Source of the DNA: an uncultured Alistipes sp.
GTDB lineage: Bacteria > Bacteroidota > Bacteroidia > Bacteroidales > Rikenellaceae
Assembly: GCA_944321755.1 (NCBI GenBank)
Contig: CALUMM010000022.1
Location: 1 to 37,182, forward strand
Length of the DNA: 37,182 nt
Direction: 5' to 3'
Positions within the stretch are counted from its first letter, which is position 1, and each line of letters starts with the position of its first letter. Positions 6,540-15,466 of the stretch are shown in pieces. The position numbers and the translations under genes were made by a program. A model generated the notes under the pieces. That model ran no database searches and was not told where the DNA came from. It worked only from the letters and a program-made list of their open reading frames with translations.

Positions 6540-8717
6540 ATGAAACAAACTCTCTCTTCCGTTTTTCCATCCGGTATCCGGCGGTTCCCGACACTCGTTC
6601 TGGGGATTTCGGCAGCCGTATTGTCGCTCCTCACGGCGTGCGGCGGCGACGACTCTGCGGACGACGACCTCTATGCGGCCGTCCAGCCCGTGACGTTGAC
6701 TTTCGATGCGTCGGACCATGCGAAGAATACGATTCAAGTTATGGCCAATACGGCGTGGCAGGTCTACTGGACGCCGGAGGTTGCGGGCGTTTCCGTCTCC
6801 CCGGCGACCGGATCGGGCAACGGCTCCTTCCGCGTGACCGAAATGCCTGAGGGGCAGACCCTCCAGTTCGGGGTAAAAACCGCCTCGGGAGCCTCCGTTC
6901 CGGTCTATGCCACCGTGACGCGGCCCGCTGCCGAACCGGAGGAGGAGGCGACCCTTTCGGTCGCGCCCGAGACGCTGACTTTCGATGCCGCGGGGACCAA
7001 CCGGATCACCGTGACCTCGAATGCGTCGTGGACGGTGACGGCTTCCGATCCGGAGCTGGTCTTCAACCCCGCCAGCGGCACCGGAAACGGGACGATCACC
7101 GTGACAGCGGCTCCGGTCGGGACCTCGACGCTGACCGTTACGGCCGGAGAGGGCTCGACGGCTAAAAAAGCCACGGTGACGGTTTCGCGCGCTGCCGAGG
7201 TCTCCGAAGATACGGTCTTCAGCCTCGATTTCGGACCCGAACGCTCCAACTGGGTCTGGGCCAATCAGAATGAAGAGTGGAAGACCCAAACCGGTACGGG
7301 AGCGTCGACCGTCAGTTATTCCCTCTATAATGTGCAGATTGCGAGCCCTTATGGCAGCGCCGGGAAGTATGCCGGAGCTTCGGGCGGCAGTTATGCCCGT
7401 ATGTATGAGAACCCGGAGACGGATTATTTCATGATTCAGCATATTACGCTGCCCGCCGGACAGACCGATTATACGCTCTCTTTCGGCACGATCTTCCCTG
7501 CCGGGGACATGACTCTGGAGGTCAGTGCCGACGGGACGGTCTGGAAACCGCTCACCTATACCGGTGCATCGGTCTATAATACTTGGGGGAAAACTACGGT
7601 GGGCTTTACCCTTGCGGAACCCGCCTCGCAGCTCAGTATCCGATGGGTGCCGACGGGTGTGGACCGCCAGTACGGGCTGAACTTCGACGACATCGTGCTG
7701 ACGGCCGGAGGCGGCGGGCAGGAGATCGATTTCGGAGCGGTTCCCTCGGGCCAGGGATATCGCTGGGCAGAACTGCCCGCCAACTGGGTGGCGGTCTCCT
7801 CCGACCGGGCGACGATCTCCGGCGACTATGCCTTCTATACCCACTGGACCCGCTCGGTCAACTCCAACAAGGTGGTCCGCAACTACTCCTACTGCTACGA
7901 TACGCGCCGCCACAACCCCATCTGGGTGGCCTATCCGCTGCACGCGGTTTACGGCGAGGGAGGTTTCGGACGTACCTCGCCCGACCCGTGGGCTCCCGAC
8001 CCGGCGCTCGATGCAAGCTATCAGTCGAAGATCTACCGGTCCGACGGCCCGAGCGGCAGCGACCCCTACCAGTACTGGTCGACGAACACCATCTACAACC
8101 TCGGGCGTTCGGGCTCCTGGACCAAGGGCCACCTCTGCATGTCGCGCGAACGGGGCGGGAAAAATCAGGAGATCAACCGGCAGACCTTCTATCCGACCAA
8201 CATCGCTCCGCAGCCCAACGCCAAGGCCAGTACCTTCGGCGAGGTTTGGGGCTGTATCGAGGCGCTGATCTCCGGAACCAATGACCGGGACAATGACATT
8301 ACGGCCGATGACAACTCGACCAATCTGAACATCGTGGCCGACACGCTCTTCGTGGTGGCCGGATGCTACTATCAGCACGACAACTGGACCGATTACGATT
8401 CGTCGGACTACACCCAGCCGACTCCCGACCCGAACCAGAAGCTCTGCGTGATGCCCACCCACCAGTACAAGGTGCTGCTGCGCACCCGCAGCGGAAATAC
8501 CGGCAAACCCATCCAGGAGTGTTCGGCCAGTGAACTGCAGTGTGTCGGATTCTGGCTGGATACCTTCACTTCACACGATGCTTCGAGTGCCCGGACCGTT
8601 TTGCGGCAAATTGCCGTTTCGGTCTCCGAGATCGAGCAGAAGACCGGGCTGACCTTCTTCCCCGACGTGCCTGCTTCCGTCAAGGAGCAGTGCAACCCCT
8701 CCGACTGGGGATTCTGA
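6540..8717 (+). CDS. Lipoprotein DNA/RNA non-specific endonuclease with BACON domains
   Basis: A 725-residue surface or periplasmic lipoprotein: a signal ends in the lipobox LLTAC with lipidated Cys34. Two BACON-type immunoglobulin-like repeats follow (about residues 46-128 and 137-217; e.g. LTFDAAGTNRITVTSNASW). Next comes a jelly-roll-like domain (about 226-390). The C-terminal half (about 400-720) is a ββα-metal nuclease of the NUC1/EndoG type: SWTKGHLCMSRERGG holds the catalytic His531 in place of the classic DRGH, and NIAPQ (554-558) supplies the metal-binding Asn region. It likely degrades extracellular DNA or RNA for nucleotide or phosphate scavenging; the BACON part may tether it to glycans or mucin. 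It has its own promoter and terminator. Confidence 0.88.
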   Translation: MKQTLSSVFPSGIRRFPTLVLGISAAVLSLLTACGGDDSADDDLYAAVQPVTLTFDASDHAKNTIQVMANTAWQVYWTPEVAGVSVSPATGSGNGSFRVTEMPEGQTLQFGVKTASGASVPVYATVTRPAAEPEEEATLSVAPETLTFDAAGTNRITVTSNASWTVTASDPELVFNPASGTGNGTITVTAAPVGTSTLTVTAGEGSTAKKATVTVSRAAEVSEDTVFSLDFGPERSNWVWANQNEEWKTQTGTGASTVSYSLYNVQIASPYGSAGKYAGASGGSYARMYENPETDYFMIQHITLPAGQTDYTLSFGTIFPAGDMTLEVSADGTVWKPLTYTGASVYNTWGKTTVGFTLAEPASQLSIRWVPTGVDRQYGLNFDDIVLTAGGGGQEIDFGAVPSGQGYRWAELPANWVAVSSDRATISGDYAFYTHWTRSVNSNKVVRNYSYCYDTRRHNPIWVAYPLHAVYGEGGFGRTSPDPWAPDPALDASYQSKIYRSDGPSGSDPYQYWSTNTIYNLGRSGSWTKGHLCMSRERGGKNQEINRQTFYPTNIAPQPNAKASTFGEVWGCIEALISGTNDRDNDITADDNSTNLNIVADTLFVVAGCYYQHDNWTDYDSSDYTQPTPDPNQKLCVMPTHQYKVLLRTRSGNTGKPIQECSASELQCVGFWLDTFTSHDASSARTVLRQIAVSVSEIEQKTGLTFFPDVPASVKEQCNPSDWGF

Positions 8718-8748
8718 TCCGGGCCGAAAGACCGATCCAATAAAACAG

Positions 8749-8779
8749 ACAGGGAGTGCAACCGTGCGCTCCCTGTTTT
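8749..8779. terminator. Hairpin terminator between convergent nuclease and PAP2 genes
   Basis: ACAGGGAG (8749-8756) pairs with CTCCCTGT (8769-8776) and a short T run follows. It sits 31 bp after the nuclease stop and between two convergent genes, so it probably serves both. Confidence 0.75.
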
Positions 8780-8828
8780 CGTATTCGTTTGGGGTCTGTC
8801 CGGCCGGTTTCGGCCGAAGCGGCAACGG

Positions 8829-9500
8829 TTACTCGGCCGTCCGCTTCCCTTGGGTCAGGCGGCGGTAGGCGATGCTGGCCGCCCAGCCCAGCACGGCTCC
8901 CACCAGCGCACCCCAGACCAGATCCATCGGAAAATGCTTGCCGAGGTAGATGCGCGAGTAGCAGATCACCAGGGCGCAGAGCGTGACCAATCCCGAAAAC
9001 CACCGCCGACGGATTGTCCGCGCCGCAAAGAGCGACAGCGCGACGATCGTTGCGGCATGGGCCGAAACGCTGCCGTAGCGGCCGCTGACCGCCTCGACCG
9101 GGACATGCACCACCCAGTCGCCCGAATAGCCCGCTGCAGCCAGCGCTTCGGGACTGAGGCGCCGCAGCACGCGCAGCGAGTCGGGCGTGATGTCGAGCCC
9201 TTCGAGCGAGGGGGTGAACATCGGGCGCCAGCGCGGTTCGAAATCGGGCAGCAGACCCCCTAACAGGCCGTTGTGCTTGAAGATCCCCGCAATCATGTCG
9301 GCCAGCGCCACGGCCGCCGCCATCAGCACGAGAAACCACACCATTCCCCGCCAGCCCGCCTGCCGCCATACCAGCCAGAGAATCAGCACGTAGAGCGGAA
9401 TCCACATCGTCGTGCCCGAGAGCGTGAGCATCACACGGTCCCACGTCGGCCCGCCGTCGAAGTTCAGCGCCAGAAAGAGCTGCTGGTCAAGGTTCTGCAT
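8829..9500 (-). CDS. PAP2-family membrane phosphatase
   Basis: A 223-residue integral membrane protein of the type 2 phosphatidic acid phosphatase superfamily. Several hydrophobic helices alternate with the signature residues: K...FEPRWRP (motif 1, with a longer insertion than usual), YGSVSAHAAT (motif 2, equivalent to PSGH, with the catalytic acid His) and SRIYLGKHFPMDL (motif 3, with the nucleophilic His and its Asp). Family members dephosphorylate lipid phosphates such as phosphatidate or undecaprenyl pyrophosphate, or modify lipid A. It is the last gene of the minus-strand cluster, 7 bp after the MBOAT gene, so an envelope-lipid role is likely. The exact substrate cannot be told. Confidence 0.88.
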   Translation of the reverse strand: MQNLDQQLFLALNFDGGPTWDRVMLTLSGTTMWIPLYVLILWLVWRQAGWRGMVWFLVLMAAAVALADMIAGIFKHNGLLGGLLPDFEPRWRPMFTPSLEGLDITPDSLRVLRRLSPEALAAAGYSGDWVVHVPVEAVSGRYGSVSAHAATIVALSLFAARTIRRRWFSGLVTLCALVICYSRIYLGKHFPMDLVWGALVGAVLGWAASIAYRRLTQGKRTAE

Positions 9501-9507
9501 CGGTTGT

Positions 9508-11013
9508 CTAAAATTGGAAGTAGATGAACGGTTGTATGTCGCTCGATTTGATCTGCATGACGCACCAGATCATCACGGCGGCCATCAGCACCTGCAGCAT
9601 CAGCGGGGCATGGACCACGGCCCGTTGTGCCAGGGCATCCACGCGCCCCGGCAGCAGGTGCAGCACGTAGCCCGCGGCAATCAGCGCGAAGACCCCGGCA
9701 TAGCCCGCCATGACCTGCGGGATCATCGCGGCGTTGAAGTTCTCGAAGATCTGGTGCAGCATCAGCGAGACCGTCTGCATCGATTCGGCCCGGAACATCA
9801 GCCAGCCCAGGCAGACCAGGTTGAACGTCACGAAGATCCCCGCCGCACGGCTCCACCAGTGCATCTGCGCTCCGGTGGCCTTGGCCCCCGGGACGACGCT
9901 CATCCAGAGCTTGTGCAGCGCCAGCGCCACGCCGTGCAGCCCGCCCCAGAGGATGAACCGCACCGCCGCACCGTGCCACAGCCCCCCGAGCAGCATCGTC
10001 AGCAGCAGGTTCCCGTAGGTGCGCAGGCGCCCCTTGCGGTTGCCGCCCAGCGAGATGTAGAGGTAGTCGCGCAGCCACGACGAGAGCGAAATGTGCCACC
10101 GGCGCCAGAATTCGGTGATCGTCGCCGACTTGTACGGGGCGTCGAAGTTCTTCGGGAAGCGGAAGCCCAGCAGCAGCGCAATGCCGATGGCCATGTCCGA
10201 ATAGCCCGAGAAGTCGCAGTAGATCTGCAGCGCGTAGCCGTAGATGCCCATCAGGCACTCGAAGCCCGAGTAGAGCAACGGCTCGTCGAAGACGCGGTCG
10301 ACGAAGTTCAGCGAGATGTAGTCCGAGATGATCGCCTTTTTGAAGAGTCCCGTGAGGATCAGGAAGACCCCCGTGCCGAACATTTCGCGCGTGATGACGA
10401 CGGGGTTCTGGCGGATCTGCGGGATGAAGTCCCGCGCCCGCACGATCGGCCCGGCGACCAGCTGCGGGAAGAACGACAGGTAGAAGAGGTAGTCCAGCCA
10501 GTTCGTAAGGGGCTTCAGCTGACCCCGGTAGACGTCGATCGTGTAGCTCATCGACTGGAAGACGAAGAACGAGATGCCCACCGGCAGGAAGATGTTCTGG
10601 AACTGCAGGAACCCCTGTCCAAAGAGCTGGTTCGAGATGTCGATCAGGAAGTTCGTGTACTTGAAGTAGCCCAGCATTCCGAGGTTCACCGCCACGCTCA
10701 GCGCCACGAGCCACCGTTTCGTCCGGCGCCGTTCGGCATGGTGGATGCCCCGGGCAATCAGGAAATCGCTCGCCGCGGCGAAGATCAGCAGCAGGAAGTA
10801 GATGCCGCTCGACTTGTAGTAGAAGTAGAGCGAAAAGAGCACCACATAGACGATGCGTCCCATCGGAGCCCTCCGGAACGCACTGTAGACGAGTAGAAAT
10901 CCCGCAAACAGAAACAGGAAAAGCCCGCTGCTGAAGATCAGCGGCGAGGTGGCGTCGTAGGTCAGGAGCGCCTGCAGTTTTTCCCAGAGACCGTCCGTTG
11001 CGGGGAGTGTCAT
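9508..11013 (-). CDS. MBOAT-family membrane O-acyltransferase
   Basis: A 501-residue polytopic membrane protein related to AlgI/DltB/PatA acyltransferases, which move acyl groups across the membrane onto glycans. Visible signatures are YFKYTNFLID, LPVGISFFVFQSMSYTIDVYRG, FFPQLVAGPIVRARDFIPQ, EFWRRWHISLSSWLRDYLY (His307) and GGLWHGAAVRFILWG (catalytic His347). The start codon overlaps the stop of the upstream SGNH-hydrolase gene by an ATGA (11010-11013), so the two are translationally coupled. MBOAT plus SGNH pairs typically O-acetylate cell-surface polysaccharide or peptidoglycan. The acceptor glycan is unknown. Confidence 0.93.
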   Translation of the reverse strand: MTLPATDGLWEKLQALLTYDATSPLIFSSGLFLFLFAGFLLVYSAFRRAPMGRIVYVVLFSLYFYYKSSGIYFLLLIFAAASDFLIARGIHHAERRRTKRWLVALSVAVNLGMLGYFKYTNFLIDISNQLFGQGFLQFQNIFLPVGISFFVFQSMSYTIDVYRGQLKPLTNWLDYLFYLSFFPQLVAGPIVRARDFIPQIRQNPVVITREMFGTGVFLILTGLFKKAIISDYISLNFVDRVFDEPLLYSGFECLMGIYGYALQIYCDFSGYSDMAIGIALLLGFRFPKNFDAPYKSATITEFWRRWHISLSSWLRDYLYISLGGNRKGRLRTYGNLLLTMLLGGLWHGAAVRFILWGGLHGVALALHKLWMSVVPGAKATGAQMHWWSRAAGIFVTFNLVCLGWLMFRAESMQTVSLMLHQIFENFNAAMIPQVMAGYAGVFALIAAGYVLHLLPGRVDALAQRAVVHAPLMLQVLMAAVMIWCVMQIKSSDIQPFIYFQF

Positions 11014-12611
11014 GGGCGTGGCAGGTTAAGGGGTTCGGGACCGGCGGCCGGAAGCAGTTCGCGCTGGATGCGCGCCCGCTGCGTGGAGTCCATCACCTCG
11101 GCGGCTTCCGCACGGCGAAGCTCCGCCGCCCGCCGCGCGGCATGGGCCCGGCACGCTTCGGCATTCAGGGCGTCGAACAGCGCCCATGCCACGCGGCGCC
11201 CGCCGGCATAGTTGATGTGCGTGTAGTCCTTCCCGGCCCAGCCGTTCCGCACGAACTCTGCCATACCGCCCTGGGCACGCATCGCGTCGCTCGTGGGCCA
11301 GAACGCCGCGCCCGTATTCCGGGCCGCCGCGCGCTGGCTCTCCAGCATGTAGGGGATGGCGTCCATCGGTTCGAAGCCCGCGTCGGTCTTCACCGAGCGG
11401 TCGCTGACGCCCAGCACCAGCACCGCAGCCCCCGGGAAGCATTGCCGCACGTAGGCCACCATCTTCTCGATCTGCGAGGCGTAGCCGCGGTAGCTCTTCA
11501 CCCCGGCCTGCATGATGTTCAGTCCGTACTGGAGGATTACCAGGTCGTAGGGCGCGAACGAGTGGATCCGGGCGTTCACCGACGGGTTGGTCCAGAACAT
11601 CGCCTGTCCGTTGTTGCTGCGCACCGAGTAGTTGTCCACCACGACGCCGCGCCCCTCGAAAATGGCCCCGTAGCCGATGAAGCGATCCGTCCCGGAGAGG
11701 ACCCGGAAGCCCAGCGAGTGGATGTGCGGGGCCGTGACGGCGATCTGGCGCACCGAGGCGTCGCCCGCCACGGCGAATTCCCGGCGCAGCGTGTCGTTCA
11801 GCGTCACCTCCACGCGGCTGTCGTGCGGCGAGAGGAAGAGGATCCGGGCGTCGGTCACGCCGTCCAGCCCCTTGCGGTAGTCGGTATTCTCCCAGCGGGT
11901 CGAAGCCCCGGCGGCGGGCTGGCTCACCCAGCCCGAGACATAGAAGTGCTCGCGGAGAAACTCCGGAGCCGCCTTGCGCTGCATGATGTTGTAGGTCGTC
12001 CAGCCTTTCGCCTGGGTCTTCACCGTGCGCCGGAAGGCCGTCAGCGGCGAAGCCATGGGCGCGAAGCCCGTTCCGCCGCCGGGACGCCCGCCGAAGGACG
12101 CCTGGAGCCGTTCGCGCAGGTCCGCCGTCAGGATGTCGCCCTCGACGAACGAGTCCCCGAGGAAGGCGATCCGCACCGGGCGCCGGGCCGTCAGCAGCGT
12201 GTCGCAGAAGGCCCGCAGCAGGCTGCTGTCACTGTAATCCTCGATCGGCGTCAGCGTCTCCACCCATCGTGCCGAGTCCGGCTCCCGCACCTCATAGGGG
12301 GCGAATTCCGCCGGAAGCCGCCATTCGTAGCAGGTGGGAACCTCCCGCGGCGTCGTGTCCGCCTCGATGCGCGAGGCCACCTCCGCAAGGTCGATCCGGA
12401 ACTCCTCCTCGTCGTAAAGCACCGGGCTCTCCGACACCTCCTCCGCGGCCGAATCGTCGAACGTCATCAGATCCGAGAGGATGTTCGCACGCCGCAGGCT
12501 GATCCCTCCGATGCTCTGCGGGGGAATGAAACTTACGGCCACGAGCACTGCGATGAGTGCCGCGGCCGCCAGCCAGGTGCGATGGGTATAGTCTTTTTCC
12601 GGGGAGTCCAT
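11010..12611 (-). CDS. Membrane-anchored SGNH/GDSL hydrolase (acyltransferase partner)
   Basis: A 533-residue protein with one N-terminal membrane helix (residues 12-29) and a long extracytoplasmic part. It has the SGNH blocks: Ser in FLGDSFVEGD (Ser154), Asn/Gly in LVILQYGLNIMQ, and the Asp-x-x-His pair in GKDYTHINYAGG (Asp462, His465). Such proteins act with MBOAT transporters as the periplasmic half of an O-acetylation system (AlgJ/AlgX, PatB or OafA-like logic). The C-terminus (about 60 residues) is Ala/Arg-rich and looks helical. Its stop overlaps the MBOAT start, and the zinc peptidase gene ends 7 bp upstream. Confidence 0.87.
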   Translation of the reverse strand: MDSPEKDYTHRTWLAAAALIAVLVAVSFIPPQSIGGISLRRANILSDLMTFDDSAAEEVSESPVLYDEEEFRIDLAEVASRIEADTTPREVPTCYEWRLPAEFAPYEVREPDSARWVETLTPIEDYSDSSLLRAFCDTLLTARRPVRIAFLGDSFVEGDILTADLRERLQASFGGRPGGGTGFAPMASPLTAFRRTVKTQAKGWTTYNIMQRKAAPEFLREHFYVSGWVSQPAAGASTRWENTDYRKGLDGVTDARILFLSPHDSRVEVTLNDTLRREFAVAGDASVRQIAVTAPHIHSLGFRVLSGTDRFIGYGAIFEGRGVVVDNYSVRSNNGQAMFWTNPSVNARIHSFAPYDLVILQYGLNIMQAGVKSYRGYASQIEKMVAYVRQCFPGAAVLVLGVSDRSVKTDAGFEPMDAIPYMLESQRAAARNTGAAFWPTSDAMRAQGGMAEFVRNGWAGKDYTHINYAGGRRVAWALFDALNAEACRAHAARRAAELRRAEAAEVMDSTQRARIQRELLPAAGPEPLNLPRP

Positions 12612-12618
12612 TCGGATG

Positions 12619-13383
12619 TCAGTCGTTGCGCCGTCCGAGGATCAGGAAGACGTAGTAGAGGACCGAAGCGATGGCGCTCAGCGCCGCCACCAGGTAGGTG
12701 CGGGCCGCCCACGAAAGGGCCTCCCTGGCCTGCGTGAGCTGGATGCCCTGCATCGTGCGGCTCGCCTGGAGCCACTCCAGGGCCCGGGCCGAGGCGTTGT
12801 ACTCCACGGGCAGCGTCACGATCGAGAAGAGCGCCGACATGGCGATCAGTCCCACGCCGATCCAGCAGAGCACTTCGTTTTGCGTCGTGGCCAGGATCAC
12901 CAGTCCGAGGATGATCACCCACGTCGCGGCCGACGAGGCGAACTGCACCACCGGAACCAGTTGTGAACGGAGCACCAGCGGCGCATAGCCCCGGGCGTGC
13001 TGCACGGCATGGCCGCACTCGTGCGCCGCCACGGCCGCCGCGGCCACGCTCGTCGACGAATAGACCGAGTCGCTCAGGTTCACGGTCATCGTCTGCGGGT
13101 TGAAGTGGTCCGTAAGTTGTCCGCCGACGTGCGTCACCTTCACGTTGTGGATGTTGTTGTCGCGCAGCATCTTCTCGGCGACTTCGGCGCCTGTCAGGCC
13201 ACCCGGAAACTGTACTCTCGAATACTTCTTGAAAACCGACTGCAGGCGTGCCTGCACCAGAAATCCGATCACGCCGATGACGATGATCAGAAAGAACATG
13301 CCCATCGTCGCGGCGTCGTAGCGTGCGGCGTGCGGCTCTGCGTAGTAACCTGCCTGAAGCAGGACGATAAGGGGTTGATACAT
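12619..13383 (-). CDS. Membrane zinc metallopeptidase, YugP-like
   Basis: A 254-residue membrane protein of the Zn_peptidase_2 (YugP/PF04298) family. A TM helix lies at about 28-44; the domain then carries VQFPGGLTGAEVAEKML and the zinc motif HECGH (His121, Glu122, His125) inside VAAHECGHAVQHARGY. Two or three more hydrophobic helices follow at 135-180 and near the C-terminus. The family's substrates are unknown; it is predicted to cleave within or near the cytoplasmic membrane. It sits second in the SDR-peptidase-SGNH-MBOAT-PAP2 run, with gaps of 12 and 7 bp. Confidence 0.92.
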   Translation of the reverse strand: MYQPLIVLLQAGYYAEPHAARYDAATMGMFFLIIVIGVIGFLVQARLQSVFKKYSRVQFPGGLTGAEVAEKMLRDNNIHNVKVTHVGGQLTDHFNPQTMTVNLSDSVYSSTSVAAAAVAAHECGHAVQHARGYAPLVLRSQLVPVVQFASSAATWVIILGLVILATTQNEVLCWIGVGLIAMSALFSIVTLPVEYNASARALEWLQASRTMQGIQLTQAREALSWAARTYLVAALSAIASVLYYVFLILGRRND

Positions 13384-13395
13384 GGTCGTATGCGT

Positions 13396-14145
13396 TTATT
13401 GTTTTTTGCGGTACGTATAGTACGAGCCGGCCTGTCGGTTCGGCATCAGTACCATATCATTAACGTTCATGTGCGCCGGTAATTGTGCGACCCATGCAAT
13501 TGCTTCCGCAATATCCGCGCCGGTGAGGGGCTCGACCCCTTCGTAGACCGCCGCGGCACGCACCCGGTCGCCGTGGAAACGCACCTCCGAGAACTCCGTT
13601 TCGACCATTCCCGGGCGGATCTCCGTGACCTTGATCCCCGACGACAGCAGGTCGGCGCGCATCGACTGCGAAATGGCGTGCACGGCGTGTTTCGACGCGC
13701 AGTAGACCGCCCCGTTCTCGTAGGGCTCCGTCCCGGCAATCGAGCCGAGGTTGATGATGTGCCCGCTGCCCGCTGCGACCATCTTCGGGGCGATGACCCG
13801 CGTGACGTAGAGCAGCCCCTTGACGTTGGTGTCGATCATGGCGTCCCAGTCGCGCGTGTCGCCGCAGTCGATGTGCTCCAGCCCGGCCGCCAGACCCGCG
13901 TTGTTGACCAGCAGGTCCACCCGTTCGAGCGGCTCCAGGTGGCGGCGCACCTCCTCCTCGGAGCGCACGTCGAAGACAAGCGTCGTGCAGCTGCCCCCGG
14001 CGGCTTCGATCTCCGACTGCAGCGTGGCCAGCCGTTCGGCGCGCCGCCCCGTGGCGATAACCGCATAGCCCGCGGCCGAAAGCCGCAGCGCCGTGGCGCG
14101 CCCGATGCCCGAGGTCGCACCCGTGATGAGAGCCTGTTTTTTCAT
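13396..14145 (-). CDS. NAD(P)-dependent short-chain dehydrogenase, YdfG-like
   Basis: A 249-residue classical SDR. It has the cofactor glycine motif TGATSGIG (residues 8-15), NNAG (81-84) and the catalytic Ser135, Tyr148 and Lys152 (YCASK). ATGRRAERL after the second strand suggests NADP preference. Overall similarity is to YdfG/3-hydroxy acid (serine/allo-threonine) dehydrogenases, for example IRPGMVETEFSEVRFHGD. It is first in the minus-strand cluster and probably lies directly behind the promoter. A functional link to the envelope genes downstream is not obvious; it may simply share the transcript. Confidence 0.92.
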   Translation of the reverse strand: MKKQALITGATSGIGRATALRLSAAGYAVIATGRRAERLATLQSEIEAAGGSCTTLVFDVRSEEEVRRHLEPLERVDLLVNNAGLAAGLEHIDCGDTRDWDAMIDTNVKGLLYVTRVIAPKMVAAGSGHIINLGSIAGTEPYENGAVYCASKHAVHAISQSMRADLLSSGIKVTEIRPGMVETEFSEVRFHGDRVRAAAVYEGVEPLTGADIAEAIAWVAQLPAHMNVNDMVLMPNRQAGSYYTYRKKQ

Positions 14146-14164
14146 GAAATTCCCGTATTTCGGG

Positions 14165-14172
14165 CAAAAATA
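14165..14172 (-). promoter_or_regulatory. Possible -7 element of the SDR-to-PAP2 cluster
   Basis: On the minus strand this is TATTTTTG, an exact TAnnTTTG, about 20 bp before the SDR start. No TTTG is found at -33. The divergent permease gene has only a weaker TTTCTTTG (14186-14193) in this 76-bp intergenic gap. Confidence 0.45.
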
Positions 14173-14221
14173 CGAAATTTATATGTTTCTTTGCATAAAT
14201 TTCCGACAAAATAGTGCGCTC

Positions 14222-15466
14222 GTGAATCTGGCCTTCTTCATCGCTCGCCGCATGGCGCTGCCGACTCCGGAAAACAAACCCGGGGTCATGGAGCGCATTG
14301 CCGTGGGATCGGTCGCCATCGGTGTCGCGGTGATGATCCTGGCGCTGGCCGTCGTTGTCGGATTCAAGCGCGAGGTCGCCCGCAAGATGGAGGGGCTGGC
14401 CGCCCATGTCGCCGTGACAGACATCCGCGGCGTCGAGGCCCTCGATTCGCAGCCCGTGCAGCGGAACGAACACCTCGAAAACCTGATCCGCAAAACCGAA
14501 GGGTTCGTCCGCATGGATCCCTATGCCGTCAAGGGCGGGATCGTCCGCACCCCGGAGGCCGTGGGCGAGGTCCTCCTCAAGGGGGTCGAGGCCGGGTACG
14601 ACTGGTCCAGCTTCCGCGAATGGCTCGTCGACGGGGAACTGCCCCGCGTGGGGGACTCCATCCGCACGAAGGATATCCTCCTCGCCCGCGTCCTGGCCGA
14701 CCGCCTGCAGCTGGGCGTCGGCGACAAGGTCGAGATGCTCTTCGTCGAATCCGGCGAAATGCCCCGCCGCGACCGTTTCAAGATCGCCGGAATCTTCGAC
14801 TCCGGCATGGAGGAGATGGACCGTGCGCTGGTCATAACCGACATCCGCAACGTACAGCGCCTCGCTGACTGGTCCCCCGGCGAGATCTCCGGCTACGAGA
14901 TCCGCACCCGGTCGCTCGATGAGGCCGAGGCGTTCGCCCGCACGCTCGGACGCACACTCCTCTACGATGAGGGCGACGGCACGGAAAACCTCGCCGTGGA
15001 GAGCGTCACGGAGCGCTATGCCAATATCTTCGACTGGTTGAAGGCCCACGACGTCAATGCCGCGGTCATCATCGTCATCATGCTCGTCGTGGCCTTCTTC
15101 AACATGACCTCGGCGCTGCTGATCCTCGTCCTCGAACGCACGCGCATGATCGGTCTCCTCAAGGCCCTCGGAATGCGCAACGGCGAGATCCGCCGCATCT
15201 TCCTCTGGAGGGCCGCGTTCGTCACCCTGCGCGGCCTCTGCTGGGGGAATATCGCCGGGGTCGGACTCTGCCTGATCCAGCACTGGACCCATCTGGTCAA
15301 ACTCGACCCGGAAGGCTATCTCCTCTCCGAAGTCCCCGTGGCGCTCGACGGGGGCTGGTGGCTGGTGCTCAATGTCGGATTCGTCGCCGCCATCGTCGCC
15401 CTGCTGGTGATCCCCACGGCCGTCGTCGCCCATGTCAAACCCGAAGAAACCATCCGTTACGAATGA
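14222..15466 (+). CDS. FtsX/LolE-like ABC transporter permease
   Basis: A 414-residue inner-membrane permease of the lipoprotein-releasing (LolC/LolE) type. It has a first TM helix at about residues 23-45 after the amphipathic IARRMALPTPENKPGVMERIA, a large periplasmic MacB-like domain (about 50-275), then an FtsX block of three TM helices at about 280-310, 335-355 and 380-405. ERTRMIGLLKALGMRNGEIRRIF is the coupling-helix region. I start at GTG 14222, where the homologous N-terminus (VNLAFFIARR) begins; an upstream ATG at 14093 would run back into the SDR gene. It likely moves lipoproteins toward the outer membrane, with an ATPase encoded elsewhere. Its stop overlaps the menG start (ATGA). 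Confidence 0.9.
   Translation: MNLAFFIARRMALPTPENKPGVMERIAVGSVAIGVAVMILALAVVVGFKREVARKMEGLAAHVAVTDIRGVEALDSQPVQRNEHLENLIRKTEGFVRMDPYAVKGGIVRTPEAVGEVLLKGVEAGYDWSSFREWLVDGELPRVGDSIRTKDILLARVLADRLQLGVGDKVEMLFVESGEMPRRDRFKIAGIFDSGMEEMDRALVITDIRNVQRLADWSPGEISGYEIRTRSLDEAEAFARTLGRTLLYDEGDGTENLAVESVTERYANIFDWLKAHDVNAAVIIVIMLVVAFFNMTSALLILVLERTRMIGLLKALGMRNGEIRRIFLWRAAFVTLRGLCWGNIAGVGLCLIQHWTHLVKLDPEGYLLSEVPVALDGGWWLVLNVGFVAAIVALLVIPTAVVAHVKPEETIRYE

Noticed and set aside
14093..14221. Extended N-terminus of the FtsX-like permease from an ATG at 14093
   Set aside because: The extra 43 codons run back into the SDR gene and its promoter and look non-coding; the GTG at 14222 starts the conserved region.
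13460..15433. A 657-codon minus-strand frame spanning SDR and the FtsX-like permease
   Set aside because: It crosses a divergent promoter region and two real genes in other frames; no recognisable motif.
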